From Candidatus Melainabacteria bacterium (lineage in GTDB: Bacteria; Cyanobacteriota; Vampirovibrionia; Obscuribacterales; Obscuribacteraceae): a stretch of DNA of 64,000 nucleotides. Within the stretch, counting starts at the first letter, position 1. Each line of letters begins with the position of its first letter. Positions 18,315 through 28,370 of this stretch are shown in pieces. Made by a program: the position numbers and the translations under genes. The DNA is taken from positions 41,216 to 105,215 of the forward strand of contig DAIDIP010000012.1 in assembly GCA_027451745.1 (NCBI GenBank). Reading direction: 5' to 3'. Under the pieces are notes generated by a model that did not search any database, had not been told where the DNA came from, and was given only the letters and a program-made list of their open reading frames with translations.

Positions 18315-19283
18315 ATGGCACGAGACTCCAAGCAAGAAACCGGTAAAATCGACGTTGTCAGAGGGCGACCGGTAGCCGATTTACCAATTGAATTTGAATG
18401 GCATGCTGGTGATTGGATAGAGCTTTTTGATAGACAGGTCGAACTTATACGTGCGGACCTAAAGCGAGCTCATGTTGAAGGCAGAATGATTATATTTCAA
18501 AGCTGTCCAATATCTACAGCTGGTGGTGGACATTATTCAACCAATGTTGATATAGCAGGCGCTATCGAGCGAAATCTAATGGCTAAATGGGGTGAGCGCT
18601 TCTTTATACTCAATCCTTCCAAATATCAAATGGAGTCTAAAGAAGGTGTTGGCTTAATGTATCAACACGCCGAAGCAATAAAGCGCGAGACAGGTAAACG
18701 GATAGACTTAGAAAAACTAGTGAGTATTGCTCCACCAAGTGGGGGAGATTATATGCGCATGTGGACCAAAGTGATTGTTGAAGATGATTTTTATCGTGGC
18801 GCAAAACAAATTATACCTAATACTGGCAATTTATTTGATGCCTTTTATTTTATTGGACCAACTGATGTACAAGAATTTTTTCTCAGTGAAGCAAAATCTT
18901 TATCTCAAGCAGTAGAAATTTATTTTGCCCGCAAGTACTCTCTCGATAACGAATTTAAAAATGATTTTGATTGTGTCAACCGCAATGAAGGTTTTTGCGC
19001 CCTTCTTGATTTGTCTAAACCGGAAGATCATGCTGTTTGGCAGCAACGCCGCTTAGATTTCTTTCGCTATTATGCAATAAAAGCTGGCACTAATTTTAGC
19101 AGAGGCAGTCATGATGAGTGGAACATTGTTCAGTTGCTCAATGCTAAGCGTCTGGTTCATCCAGATATTTATGGGCCAGAAGATCAAATTGCTATATTCT
19201 TTGATGGCAAACAAATCAGTCCAGGCTCTTACCCAACGCCGGCTTATCCTGGTTATGCTGTAACGGCAATGCCTAAGTCTTGA
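18315..19283 (+). CDS. Conserved-looking cytoplasmic protein of unknown function
   Basis: I do not recognise this 322-residue protein. It has no signal peptide or membrane helix. Features that look structured are RMIIFQSCPISTAGGGHYST (residues about 56-75), then DIAGAIERNLMAKWGERFFILNPSKYQ, and SIAPPSGGDYMRMW near 140. A strand-loop-helix opening followed by a helix and a Pro-rich strand is faintly like nucleoside 2-deoxyribosyltransferase folds, but I cannot support that assignment. GAGG 7 nt before the ATG supports the start. A direct-repeat pair lies just upstream and the RNB-family gene converges 24 nt beyond its stop. Confidence 0.7.
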   Translation: MARDSKQETGKIDVVRGRPVADLPIEFEWHAGDWIELFDRQVELIRADLKRAHVEGRMIIFQSCPISTAGGGHYSTNVDIAGAIERNLMAKWGERFFILNPSKYQMESKEGVGLMYQHAEAIKRETGKRIDLEKLVSIAPPSGGDYMRMWTKVIVEDDFYRGAKQIIPNTGNLFDAFYFIGPTDVQEFFLSEAKSLSQAVEIYFARKYSLDNEFKNDFDCVNRNEGFCALLDLSKPEDHAVWQQRRLDFFRYYAIKAGTNFSRGSHDEWNIVQLLNAKRLVHPDIYGPEDQIAIFFDGKQISPGSYPTPAYPGYAVTAMPKS

Positions 19284-19307
19284 TTGAAGACTATTTGTAG
19301 ACAACTG

Positions 19308-20819
19308 TTATTGCTGATTTTTATCGTAGGCAAAGTCAATATAAGCCTTTTCTGGATCGGTAGAAATTAGTCGTACTTTTACTTTGTCGCCAACGTCCAG
19401 TCCTTCTTCGCCTTGAATAATTTTGCCTTCAGCTGGTGGCTTAAACAAGCGAATAAAAGTGCCACCGCCTGTAACGCCGGTAATAATCCCTTGGAAAATT
19501 TCTCCAATATGCTTGCTTAATAGAACTGCGGCAGCCACTTTACGCATTGTTCGCTCAACTTTATTTGCAGCATCTTCTTGTTCTGTGCAGTGAGCAGCAA
19601 TTTTATTTAATTCATCAACTGAATAGGGAGCAGGTTTGCCAGCCAAAGCTGCTTTAATCAACCTTTGCATAATAAGATCTGGATAGCGTCGATTAGGCGC
19701 AGTAGCGTGGGTATATTTATGAACTGCTAGAGCAAAATGACCTTCGTCTTTTTGTCCTGGAATATCAACGGCATATTCTCCTCTGCCTAATAATTTGACG
19801 ATGGTCAAAGACAAATCAGGAAAAACATCTGGAGCTGCTTGTTTGCGTTCTAACAAAAATTTTGCTAATGCTTTAACATCTGGCTTAGATGGTAAGTTTG
19901 CTCCATAAGATTTAGCTACCTCAACAATGCGTGACCAACGTTCTGGTTCTTTTACTATACGCCTTATTGATGGAAATTTCTTTTCTTCCAGAAAGCGTGA
20001 AACTGAGACATTTCCGGCAATCATAATATTTTCTATTAAATCACGGGCGGGATTGTCCTCTATAACTTCTAAATCTAAAATTTGATCATTGGATATAACA
20101 GGTGTAGCTTCTATAGTATGTAAATATAGAGCACCTTGTTCTATACGATTATTGTGTATGCGAGTTTTTATGTCACTTTGAAGCAATAATTGTTCTGCTA
20201 GCCCTGGAACATTATTCACTTTTTCTGGGGCATCCCCACCTTTTTCCAACCACCCACCTATAGTTATATAATCAAGCTTCGCTTTATTTCGTACAATCGC
20301 TTCATATGTGGTGCTTTGCTTGGTTGAACCATTTTGAGCAATAATCAAATCTATAACTATTGCTCGTCTATCATGGCCGGCGATTAGAGAAGTTAAGTCA
20401 AAAGACAATTCATCTGGAAGCATGGGATAAGTAACAATGCCTGTGTAAACCGAAGTAGTATTGTTAGAAGCGTGTCCATCAATGGCTGAGCCTTCTTTGA
20501 CAAACAAATCTACATCAGCAATGGCAACCATAAGACGTGAATTACCGTCAGAGAGTTTTTCAGCATATTCAAGTTGATCTAAGTCTTTTGAATCGGGGTT
20601 ATCGATAGATGACCAAAGTAATGACCGCAAATCCTTGGCTCCATTGTTTTGCGCCCTTACTTCCGGTGGAAGACTCGCTACTTCTTTCACTACAGCGGGC
20701 TCAAAATCAGGTATAAAACCTGCTTTTTCCATCTCTTCATGAGCGCGAGCTTGAAGATCTGTTTTTGAAGAGTTGTTTGTGGTGGATGCGGCGAACTTGC
20801 TATCAGGTCTCTTTGTCAT
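19308..20819 (-). CDS. RNB-domain (RNase II/R-family) exoribonuclease
   Basis: Processive 3'-5' exoribonuclease family. The 503-residue protein lacks the N-terminal cold-shock domains of RNase II/R and is the short cyanobacterial/plastid-like form. The RNB catalytic acidic cluster is visible as SSIDNPDSKDLDQLEYAE near residue 70-88, where metal-binding Asps fit the usual IDxxxxKDxDD pattern with Gln at the last position. The conserved HATAPNRRYPDLIMQRLI is near residue 380. The C-terminus (GIITGVTGGGTFIRLF to VRLISTDPEKAYIDF) is S1-like. The direct neighbours do not define a pathway. Confidence 0.88.
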   Translation of the reverse strand: MTKRPDSKFAASTTNNSSKTDLQARAHEEMEKAGFIPDFEPAVVKEVASLPPEVRAQNNGAKDLRSLLWSSIDNPDSKDLDQLEYAEKLSDGNSRLMVAIADVDLFVKEGSAIDGHASNNTTSVYTGIVTYPMLPDELSFDLTSLIAGHDRRAIVIDLIIAQNGSTKQSTTYEAIVRNKAKLDYITIGGWLEKGGDAPEKVNNVPGLAEQLLLQSDIKTRIHNNRIEQGALYLHTIEATPVISNDQILDLEVIEDNPARDLIENIMIAGNVSVSRFLEEKKFPSIRRIVKEPERWSRIVEVAKSYGANLPSKPDVKALAKFLLERKQAAPDVFPDLSLTIVKLLGRGEYAVDIPGQKDEGHFALAVHKYTHATAPNRRYPDLIMQRLIKAALAGKPAPYSVDELNKIAAHCTEQEDAANKVERTMRKVAAAVLLSKHIGEIFQGIITGVTGGGTFIRLFKPPAEGKIIQGEEGLDVGDKVKVRLISTDPEKAYIDFAYDKNQQ

Positions 20820-20919
20820 TCCCTTATAATTCCTTATTAACTATAGCGACGATTGAAAGGGTATTGTAATCCAACCCACTATTAGAGACAGTTAATTTCT
20901 ATATGACTCTTCTAATAGC

Positions 20920-21825
20920 TTACTGATTTTCGGTTGGCGCATCTATTAACTGATTTAAATCGCCTTTAATAGCAAGCTTAGCTATTTTAAGTTGCTCTAT
21001 TTTGGCTTCTAGTTCAGCACCAGCTGAAAGTGCACTTTCCAGCTTTTTAGATTTTTTTACTATTGTAGAATTCGTCAGACTTTTGTTTTCTGTCAAAAGA
21101 GCTTCACCAAGATCTGATTCAATCACAGTTATATCTGTAGCGGAATCCATATTTTCTGATATATCAGATAGCGAGATCCTCTGTAATGACGTATATTCTG
21201 TTATAGTAAATCTGGCCGTTTCGATATCCAAACCGCGCTCTCCGCCTAGATCCTGAGACATAGCTTTTAGATATTTAGCAATTTGTATTGTCATAAATAA
21301 GTCTTGTATAGCATCATGAGCGCCGTCTGTATTTAGACCAAAATGATTGGCTACACTCACTAATTTAAAATTGGGCAAACCAATATTTGCTAATCTACTC
21401 TTCGCTGTAGTGTATATATCTAGCCATGGCACATGATATGGCACAACATCAATATTGTGTCTTTGCCACATTAAAGATAAAAACTCAAGATCAAATTGAC
21501 AGTTATAGCCAGCAAAGCGCCCCTTTTCAGCAAATAAATTGGCAAAATTATGTAATGCTGCGGCCACAGTCTTTTCAGGTGGTGCCTTTTCTAAGTTTTC
21601 CCAGGTAAGTTTATTAATTGCTAGAGCCTGTTCGGTCACTTCTAGCTCAGGATGAGGTTTTACATAGCTCATAAAATGACCTTGAATATTAAAATCCAGA
21701 TCAGTAATTACAGCCGCTACCTGCAAAATAGAATGTTTCGTGGGATACAAACCACCTGTTTCGAGATCTACAAACAAATAATTGTTTGAAACTGGTTTGT
21801 TGGCTGGATTACTTTCTGAATTCAT
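20920..21825 (-). CDS. DnaQ-like DEDDh 3'-5' exonuclease
   Basis: The 301-residue protein has an N-terminal exonuclease domain with all acidic residues: VDLETGG (Asp20, Glu22), CQFDLEFL, and the DEDDh signature GAHDAIQDLF. The last about 100 residues are not part of the nuclease and end in an Ala/Leu/Lys/Glu helix that may form a coiled coil (ELEAKIEQLKIAKLAIKG). It could be a proofreading epsilon subunit, RNase T-like or a stand-alone exonuclease; the C-terminal extension does not resolve this. Its start lies 269 nt from smc on the other strand. Confidence 0.85.
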   Translation of the reverse strand: MNSESNPANKPVSNNYLFVDLETGGLYPTKHSILQVAAVITDLDFNIQGHFMSYVKPHPELEVTEQALAINKLTWENLEKAPPEKTVAAALHNFANLFAEKGRFAGYNCQFDLEFLSLMWQRHNIDVVPYHVPWLDIYTTAKSRLANIGLPNFKLVSVANHFGLNTDGAHDAIQDLFMTIQIAKYLKAMSQDLGGERGLDIETARFTITEYTSLQRISLSDISENMDSATDITVIESDLGEALLTENKSLTNSTIVKKSKKLESALSAGAELEAKIEQLKIAKLAIKGDLNQLIDAPTENQ

Positions 21826-22035
21826 TAACTGCTCCTGAAGTATGACTGTTTAGTCAAAATTGCCTTGATATTTCCGATTTAGGTGTCGATATGAGTGGGA
21901 AATATACCATTTACTAGTAAGTTATTATCTAATAACTACTCTACATATTAGCTAAATTAGGTACAATTGTTTGTCCGCAATTCATTCAACTTTGCCCTGT
22001 ATGGCTTTATTCCTTGGATTTTTTGCTAAAAGTGA

Positions 22036-22064
22036 TTGACACCAGATTCAGTGTATAGTCTAAT
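22036..22064 (+). promoter_or_regulatory. Sigma-70 type promoter of the smc operon
   Basis: TTGACA at 22036-22041, a 17-bp spacer, and TCTAAT at 22059-22064 (one mismatch to TATAAT). Transcription would begin near 22071, giving a leader of about 24 nt before the TTG start of smc. This is the best consensus promoter I found in the window. The rest of the 21826-22094 gap shows no other feature. Confidence 0.7.
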
Positions 22065-22094
22065 TCGGGCTGTTGATCGGAGAAAAAACGCCCC

Positions 22095-25000
22095 TTGCGC
22101 ATTAAAGAAATTGAACTTGACAACTTCAAATCATTTGGTAAGCACACCGTGGTACCAGTGCTTGGAGGCTTTACCACCATATCAGGTCCAAATGGCTCTG
22201 GTAAGTCAAATATTATTGACAGTTTGCTATTTGCACTAGGACTGTCTTCTACACGTACTATGCGGGCAGAAAGGCTTCCAGACTTGCTCAATAACCTTAG
22301 CGGTCGCAATGACGCTAAAGTAACAGTACGCTTCACTAATGATGCCGGGCAAGAAATAGAAGTTATCCGTCGGATCAAAGTAAAAGAAAATAGCTATACA
22401 AGTACATATGTGCTTAATGGCAAAGTTACCACACTAACAGAGATACATGACACACTCACTAAATATAATGTCAGCCCAACTGGCTTTAACGTCATCATGC
22501 AAGGGGATGTTACTGGCATTGTCACAATGAGTGCTACTGAACGACGTAAAATTATTGATGAATTAGCCGGCGTAGCAGAATTTGATAGACGTATTGAACA
22601 GGCTCAAAACGAGCTAGATGCTACGGCTACTAGAATCGAAGAGCAACGCATTATTCTAGGCGAAATTGTTGGTCGCTTAGAAGGACTGCGTATAGACCGT
22701 GACCAGGCTCTTAAATACTTAGAATTAAAAGACGAAAAAGAAGAAAAAGAAAAAGAACTTGTATTCTCGCGCTATCAAGAATTAGAAGAAAAAATAGCCG
22801 CAGAAAAAGCTGAACTTGAAAAGCTCAAAGCTAAAGAAGAACAATTACAAGAACAATTAGAAGCTACTGAAGTCAATTTGCTTAGCTTGCGAGCCGAGAT
22901 GACTCGCATTGACCAAGAGATTAAAGAAAAGGGCGGTAATGAGCAATTATTATTGCGTCAAGAACTTGAAAATACACGCGGTGAATTGACTCGTGAAGAA
23001 AACAAATATTCTAATTTAAATGCGGTTATTGAAGAAAAGAATAAGCTTGCTAAAAATGTCAGCAACCAAATTCGTACTATTGATAAACATATTAGTGAAC
23101 TGAAAAAGCAAAACAAACAACATATAGCCGATAAAGAAGCTGTAAGCAGCGGGTTATTAGAAAAGCAAGGTGTTTATCAAGCTGTAATGGCTGAGATAGA
23201 AATGATCCGGGCTGAAAAGGATCGCTCCTCTGATAAAGTAACAACGTTGCACCTTGATTTGCAAAAGTTGCAAGATCAAAAACACAAAATTGAATTGCGC
23301 CAGGCTGAATTACAATCTAGACGCGAACATTTAGAAAACGAAAATAAAGGTTCAAGAGACAGATTATCGTCTATGCTTGAAAAATCTTTCGGCCTTAAAT
23401 CTATGATTGGTGCTTTAGAGCGTGGTTTAGAGGACCAAGAAGCAATTGTTCTTGGCATGGAGCGCGGCGTCAAACAATTAGAAGACGAACAAGAATCAAC
23501 TATTCAAGAAATTGAATCTAAACGTCAAGCCCTCGAAGCTATTAACAAACGCATTGTGCAATTAGAAACTACAAAAGAAGTAGTTGGTGAGTCAGGCTAT
23601 GGGCGGGCAATTGAATTTCTATTATCCAAAAAGCTTAATGGTTTGCACGGCACAATTGGTCAATTAGGAAAAGTAGAAAGCCAATATGAAAGAGCTTTAG
23701 AAGTAGCTCTGGGGGCCAAACTTGGTCATTTAATTGTTGATGACGATGAAGTAGCTCAAAAAGGCATTGAACTCTTGAAAAAGCACTCAGTAGGCAGAGC
23801 TACCTTTATTCCTTTAAATAAAATTTCTGCTCATCCGCCAGGCTTGCTACCTAATCATGCTGGTGTTATTGACTTTGCTTACAATCTAATAGACTTCAAT
23901 CCAAAATTTACCAAAGCATTTCAATATGCTTGCGGACAAACAGTTGTTGTTCAAGATATCACTGTCGCTAGAAGACTCATCAATCATGCCAGAATGGTCA
24001 CCCTGGAAGGTGAATTGTTCGATAAATCCGGAGCAATGACCGGTGGTAATGAAAAATCTAGACTACACTTCACTTCTAAAGGCGAATCTGATCTTGTAGT
24101 AGTAAAACAAACAGCTGCCACACTGAGCGAGCAAATAACTGGCTTACAAGAAACTTTAAAAGAGCTCAAAGCATCATTACAAGAAGACCAAACTAAGTTC
24201 AATCAGACAAGAACACAATTTGCTCAGCGTCAAGCAGAATTAGATGAGCGCCGCAAACAGCTTGTTGATATAGAAAAAGAAATGGAAGACTCTAAGCCAC
24301 AATTACGTAAGCATGGTGAAGAAGTTGAATCCATTGATGCTGAACTTGAAACCATGGGCAAATCAATTACCGATGTTATTAAGCATATAACTCAGCTCGA
24401 AGATACTCTCCAAACAGCAATTGATGAAGGTGGTAAATCAAGACTGGATAAACTGATTCAAGAATCTGTTGAAGTTCGCAGTGAAATTGAAACAATTGAA
24501 AGAGAAATGCTTGATATCCAACGCTTAGTTGATAAATGCGAAACTGAAATGCAGGTAGAAAGTACCAATCAGATTGCATTAACCGAACAAGCCAAAACAA
24601 TTAACGATGAAATCGAAGCTTTAAACTCACAAAAGCCGCAATTTGAAGAAAATATAGCCACTTTCCAAACAGCTATTGAAGTAATGGAAAGCAAAGTTAA
24701 AGAACTTTCTGGTGAATTAGAAGAGCTGCGTCAAGAAAAAGATAAAGCCCATGAAGCTGTCACCACTGGCGAAATTAAACGCACCAAGATTGAAACAGAC
24801 TTACGTCACTTAACAGAAGAAGAACAAAAACGCAAACTGCAACAATTTGACTTACTTAGAGATTTGGGTGCTTTAGGTGAACAAATTGAAGCCATTAAAG
24901 CTGCTAACCCAGACTTCCAACCATTGTCACAAGCCAATGTTGACCAGTTGAAGAATCAAGTAGAAAAGCTAGAGCGTCGTATGAGAGCTTTAGAACCAGT

Positions 25001-25643
25001 CAACATGAAAGCTTTGGAAGAATACAATCAGGCTAATGAAAGGCACATTGAATTGCAAAGCAATATTGATACTTTGCTCAATGAAAAAGAAGAAATCATG
25101 CAAAAAATTGCTGGTTTTGATGAATTAAAGAAACGCACTTTCATGGAAGCATTTGATGCAGTCAACACCAATTTCCAAGAAATTTTTGCTGAACTGTCTC
25201 GTGGTCATGGCCGCTTAGAATTGGAAAATCCAGATAGCCCCTTTGCTGGTGGTCTAATTATTCGTGCTCAACCACGCGACAAGAAAATGCAACGCATCGA
25301 AGCTCTATCCGGTGGTGAAAAATCACTGACAGCTCTCTCCTTTGTATTTGCGTTCCAACGCTATGCTCCAGCTCCTTTCTATGCCTTTGACGAAGTAGAT
25401 ATGATGTTGGATGGTTCAAACGCAGAACGTTTGGCTCAAATGGTCAAACGTCAATCAGCAAGTGCCCAATTTGTTGTTGTAAGCCTAAGAAGACCAATGA
25501 TTGAAAATGCCGATCATGCTATTGGTGTCTCATTGCGTGCCGATGGTTATTCTAAAGTTGTTGGCATTAACGAAATCAAATTGCCTACTGAAGAAGAGCT
25601 TGCTGCTCAGGATCAAGATGAAAAACAAGCGGTCACTGCTTAG
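22095..25643 (+). CDS. smc: Chromosome segregation ATPase SMC
   Basis: ATPase that compacts and separates chromosomes together with ScpA and ScpB. The 1182-residue protein has Walker A GPNGSGKSN at 31-39 and long coiled coils at about 165-500 and 670-1010. A hinge lies between (LHGTIGQLGKVE to FDKSGAMTGGNEKS). The C-terminal head has the ABC signature LSGGEKSLTAL at about 1071 and Walker B FYAFDEVDMML. The start is a TTG at 22095, reading MRIKEIELDNFKSFG as in other SMCs; GGAG at 22079-22082 gives a 12-nt spacing. scpA follows after 33 nt, so all condensin subunits share a transcript. Confidence 0.97.
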   Translation: MRIKEIELDNFKSFGKHTVVPVLGGFTTISGPNGSGKSNIIDSLLFALGLSSTRTMRAERLPDLLNNLSGRNDAKVTVRFTNDAGQEIEVIRRIKVKENSYTSTYVLNGKVTTLTEIHDTLTKYNVSPTGFNVIMQGDVTGIVTMSATERRKIIDELAGVAEFDRRIEQAQNELDATATRIEEQRIILGEIVGRLEGLRIDRDQALKYLELKDEKEEKEKELVFSRYQELEEKIAAEKAELEKLKAKEEQLQEQLEATEVNLLSLRAEMTRIDQEIKEKGGNEQLLLRQELENTRGELTREENKYSNLNAVIEEKNKLAKNVSNQIRTIDKHISELKKQNKQHIADKEAVSSGLLEKQGVYQAVMAEIEMIRAEKDRSSDKVTTLHLDLQKLQDQKHKIELRQAELQSRREHLENENKGSRDRLSSMLEKSFGLKSMIGALERGLEDQEAIVLGMERGVKQLEDEQESTIQEIESKRQALEAINKRIVQLETTKEVVGESGYGRAIEFLLSKKLNGLHGTIGQLGKVESQYERALEVALGAKLGHLIVDDDEVAQKGIELLKKHSVGRATFIPLNKISAHPPGLLPNHAGVIDFAYNLIDFNPKFTKAFQYACGQTVVVQDITVARRLINHARMVTLEGELFDKSGAMTGGNEKSRLHFTSKGESDLVVVKQTAATLSEQITGLQETLKELKASLQEDQTKFNQTRTQFAQRQAELDERRKQLVDIEKEMEDSKPQLRKHGEEVESIDAELETMGKSITDVIKHITQLEDTLQTAIDEGGKSRLDKLIQESVEVRSEIETIEREMLDIQRLVDKCETEMQVESTNQIALTEQAKTINDEIEALNSQKPQFEENIATFQTAIEVMESKVKELSGELEELRQEKDKAHEAVTTGEIKRTKIETDLRHLTEEEQKRKLQQFDLLRDLGALGEQIEAIKAANPDFQPLSQANVDQLKNQVEKLERRMRALEPVNMKALEEYNQANERHIELQSNIDTLLNEKEEIMQKIAGFDELKKRTFMEAFDAVNTNFQEIFAELSRGHGRLELENPDSPFAGGLIIRAQPRDKKMQRIEALSGGEKSLTALSFVFAFQRYAPAPFYAFDEVDMMLDGSNAERLAQMVKRQSASAQFVVVSLRRPMIENADHAIGVSLRADGYSKVVGINEIKLPTEEELAAQDQDEKQAVTA

Positions 25644-25676
25644 CCTTATCTTTGTTCCGCTATTTAGCTAAACTCG

Positions 25677-26618
25677 ATGGTACATATGGAAAGTAACGAT
25701 ATCGATTCAATAAATATACAAAATGACATTTACGACACTAACGCTGTCGTAAATGCTGATGCTGGTATTGTTATTGAATCAGGCGATGACCAGAAAATAA
25801 AGCTGCTTAAGCAAGCCTCTGGCGAAGGTGAAGCTATCTCACTTTTTGCAGCCCTGGCAGTAGCAAGCGGTATTGAATTTATTGTTCAATTAGCTGAAAA
25901 GGGTGAAATTGACCCTAAAGACGTAGACATAATTTATGTTACTGACAGATTCTTACAGTCTATAGCTGCCGCACCAAAAGAAAACTTACGCCAAAGTGGC
26001 AAGGTGATTTTTCATGCTTCAGTATTATTGCGTTTAAAAGCAGAAGCATTACTGGCCAATAAATCTTTTGTTACTGATGATTTTCTTGAATTTGATGAAG
26101 ATGGTGGCGATCTTATTTATGACTCAGACAAAAATGTCATTGCTCGTCAAATTACTCTCCAAGACTTAGAAAAAGCCTTAATTCGTCGTGCAGCTAATAA
26201 ACAAACCAGACCACGCAAAGTTACCCTAGATGAGCTAATTGCTGCTTTAAGAGAAGCTGAACGTATTGAAAAACTGCGTACTGAACGTCAGCCAAAAATA
26301 CGCATTCAGATGGACGGTATGCATCTAATTAATGATGTAGACGATATCCTAGACCTGGCTCATGATGAAGATATTGAAGTAACAATCGGCAAAGTAGAAA
26401 GAATACTCGTTGATCAATTCAAACCCGGTGAGAGTCTAGGTTTATTAGATTTAATTGTAAAATTGGGGAAAAAATCAGACTGGGTAGACGCCTTTCTTGC
26501 TGTTCTATTTTTGGCTAATGCCGGTAAAATTGTTTTAGAACAAGAAAGTTTCTATGGACCACTAACTATAATGCGCATGGAAGAAAATAATAATACTAGA
26601 CAGGTGGAAGCTTCATGA
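25677..26618 (+). CDS. scpA: Segregation and condensation protein A
   Basis: Kleisin that bridges the two SMC heads. The 313-residue protein is divergent: the usual FEGPLDLLL opening is replaced by GEGEAISLFAALAVASG. The following helix IYVTDRFLQSI and VIFHASVLLRLKAEALL match the ScpA N-terminal domain, and the C-terminal winged-helix (WVDAFLAVLFLANAGKIVLEQESFYGPLTI) is clear. Position between smc and scpB confirms it. The ATG at 25677 or the one three codons later (25686) could be the start. scpB overlaps its end by 4 nt. Confidence 0.9.
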   Translation: MVHMESNDIDSINIQNDIYDTNAVVNADAGIVIESGDDQKIKLLKQASGEGEAISLFAALAVASGIEFIVQLAEKGEIDPKDVDIIYVTDRFLQSIAAAPKENLRQSGKVIFHASVLLRLKAEALLANKSFVTDDFLEFDEDGGDLIYDSDKNVIARQITLQDLEKALIRRAANKQTRPRKVTLDELIAALREAERIEKLRTERQPKIRIQMDGMHLINDVDDILDLAHDEDIEVTIGKVERILVDQFKPGESLGLLDLIVKLGKKSDWVDAFLAVLFLANAGKIVLEQESFYGPLTIMRMEENNNTRQVEAS

Positions 26619-27418
26619 GTTTAAAATCCAGAGTAGAAGCAGCATTGTTTTTGACAGACAAGCCGATTGTGGCTGCTGCTATTGCTAAATTGGTTAATGA
26701 AGACGTGCAATTAGTAAGACAAGCCGTTTTGGAGCTTATTCATGACTATGAAGAGCGAAACTCAGCCTTAGAGATAGCTAACGATGATGAAGGCTATATG
26801 ATGCAAGTTAAAGATGAATTTGCTAACCTGGCGAATAACCTAGCCCCAATTGATTTACCTGTATCTGTAGTACGAACATTGTCTGCTATAGCAATTAAGC
26901 AACCAGTATTACAATCTGAAATTGTACGTATTCGTGGTGCTGGTGCTTATGAACATATCAAAGAATTAGAAGAAAAAGAATTGATTTCCAAAAAAGAAGA
27001 AGGAAGATCATCTTTACTTAGTACAACCAAAAAATTTCAAGAATATTTTAGACTTTCACAAGATGCTAAAGCTTTACGTTATCAACTTAAGGATCAAGCT
27101 AAAGAAAGTGCTGAAGGCATACCAGCTGAGCAGCAATTACATTTGCCATTAGAAGGTGAGCAACCTGCTCAAACCGGAGCCGAAGCAACAGTTGCGGTTA
27201 ATCCTTTGGAAGAGATTGAACGTCAAATAAATATTCAAGAAGATGTTGAACAATCAGAAGAGTCAATGACTAATTTTGAGCCATCAATTGAAGTAGAACA
27301 AGCCGGACAGAATGTTTTACCTATACAAGTAGATTCATTTGGTGACGATAATATTGTCTCTAGTAACACTCAGCCAGCAATAGGCAACACGATAACTCAT
27401 ACCCAACCAGTAACCTAA
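26615..27418 (+). CDS. scpB: Segregation and condensation protein B
   Basis: Winged-helix partner of ScpA in the SMC complex. The start overlaps scpA by 4 nt (ATGA), indicating translational coupling. The first about 170 residues are typical ScpB: RVEAALFLTDKPIVAAAIAKL, LSAIAIKQPVLQSEIVRIRGA, ELEEKELISKKEEGRSSLLSTTKKFQEYF. The remaining about 95 residues are an acidic, Gln/Glu/Pro-rich, probably disordered tail that most ScpB proteins lack or have shorter. It ends 3 nt before ispD. Confidence 0.93.
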   Translation: MSLKSRVEAALFLTDKPIVAAAIAKLVNEDVQLVRQAVLELIHDYEERNSALEIANDDEGYMMQVKDEFANLANNLAPIDLPVSVVRTLSAIAIKQPVLQSEIVRIRGAGAYEHIKELEEKELISKKEEGRSSLLSTTKKFQEYFRLSQDAKALRYQLKDQAKESAEGIPAEQQLHLPLEGEQPAQTGAEATVAVNPLEEIERQINIQEDVEQSEESMTNFEPSIEVEQAGQNVLPIQVDSFGDDNIVSSNTQPAIGNTITHTQPVT

Positions 27419-27421
27419 TTA

Positions 27422-28183
27422 ATGAATGTTAGCAGGGCAGTAGCAATCTTAGTGGCCGCAGGACAAGGTGAACGTCTTGCTCAAGCAACTGCAGGCAGGC
27501 CCAAGCAATTCAGTGAACTAGCAGAAATACCTATATTTATCTGGTCTCTCACTACAATTGCCATTCATGGCCAAATAGACCAAGTGATAGTTACTGTTCC
27601 TAGCGGCTGGCAAAATGAAGCTAATGAATTAATAGCTAAATACATACCTCAAGCCAAAAGGAAAATTTCTATTATTGCTGGCGGTAAAACCCGCCAAGAA
27701 TCAGTCTGGTTGGCCTTGGAAGAGCTATCTATGGCTAACATTGTTCCTTCTCATGTATTAATACATGATGCTGTTCGTCCTTTTGTCACCACAGACAGTA
27801 TTGACTTGATTTTGGAAAAGTTAGAACAGTGTGAAGCTGTGACCATTGGTCTTCCATTATCAGACTCCATTAAGCGTATTGGCAAAGGCCAAATTATTGA
27901 AGATCTCGATAGAAATATTTTTGCTTTAGTGCAAACACCGCAAGCGGCACAATTTGACACAATGCTAAAAGCCCATCGCCATGCCAGGGTTCAACAGCAT
28001 CAATGTACGGACGATGCTGCCATAATGAAATTCTTTGGCAAGCTAGTTTCTATAGTTCCTGGCAGCAGGCTAAATCTCAAAATTACTGAACCAGAAGATC
28101 TTCTCATTGCCCAAGCCTTGGTTGAAACAAATAAATGGCAACCAGGCAAAATAGCCATGGAAAAAGATCTGGTTTCTATATAA
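27422..28183 (+). CDS. ispD: 2-C-methyl-D-erythritol 4-phosphate cytidylyltransferase
   Basis: Third step of the non-mevalonate isoprenoid pathway: it makes CDP-methylerythritol from MEP and CTP. The 253-residue protein has the CTP-binding AILVAAGQGERL with the later Lys of GRPKQF, GGKTRQESV, and the conserved VLIHDAVRPFV. The ATG lies 3 nt after scpB, so it is expressed with the condensin genes although the pathways are unrelated. It is slightly longer than average, mostly at the C-terminus. Confidence 0.94.
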   Translation: MNVSRAVAILVAAGQGERLAQATAGRPKQFSELAEIPIFIWSLTTIAIHGQIDQVIVTVPSGWQNEANELIAKYIPQAKRKISIIAGGKTRQESVWLALEELSMANIVPSHVLIHDAVRPFVTTDSIDLILEKLEQCEAVTIGLPLSDSIKRIGKGQIIEDLDRNIFALVQTPQAAQFDTMLKAHRHARVQQHQCTDDAAIMKFFGKLVSIVPGSRLNLKITEPEDLLIAQALVETNKWQPGKIAMEKDLVSI

Positions 28184-28370
28184 TTAATCCACAGACAAAT
28201 AGAATCTTTCTTCGATTTTTATGCAAACAAGTTTTTGTTGTAAAACGAAGATATTAAAATAATTGCATAAAAGGACTAGCACCATATATAATATCTGCAC
28301 CATATTAAATGGCATCATTTAAAAAACAATTTAGACGGTACCCTATTACTAGAGTGAGAGCAGGAGAATT

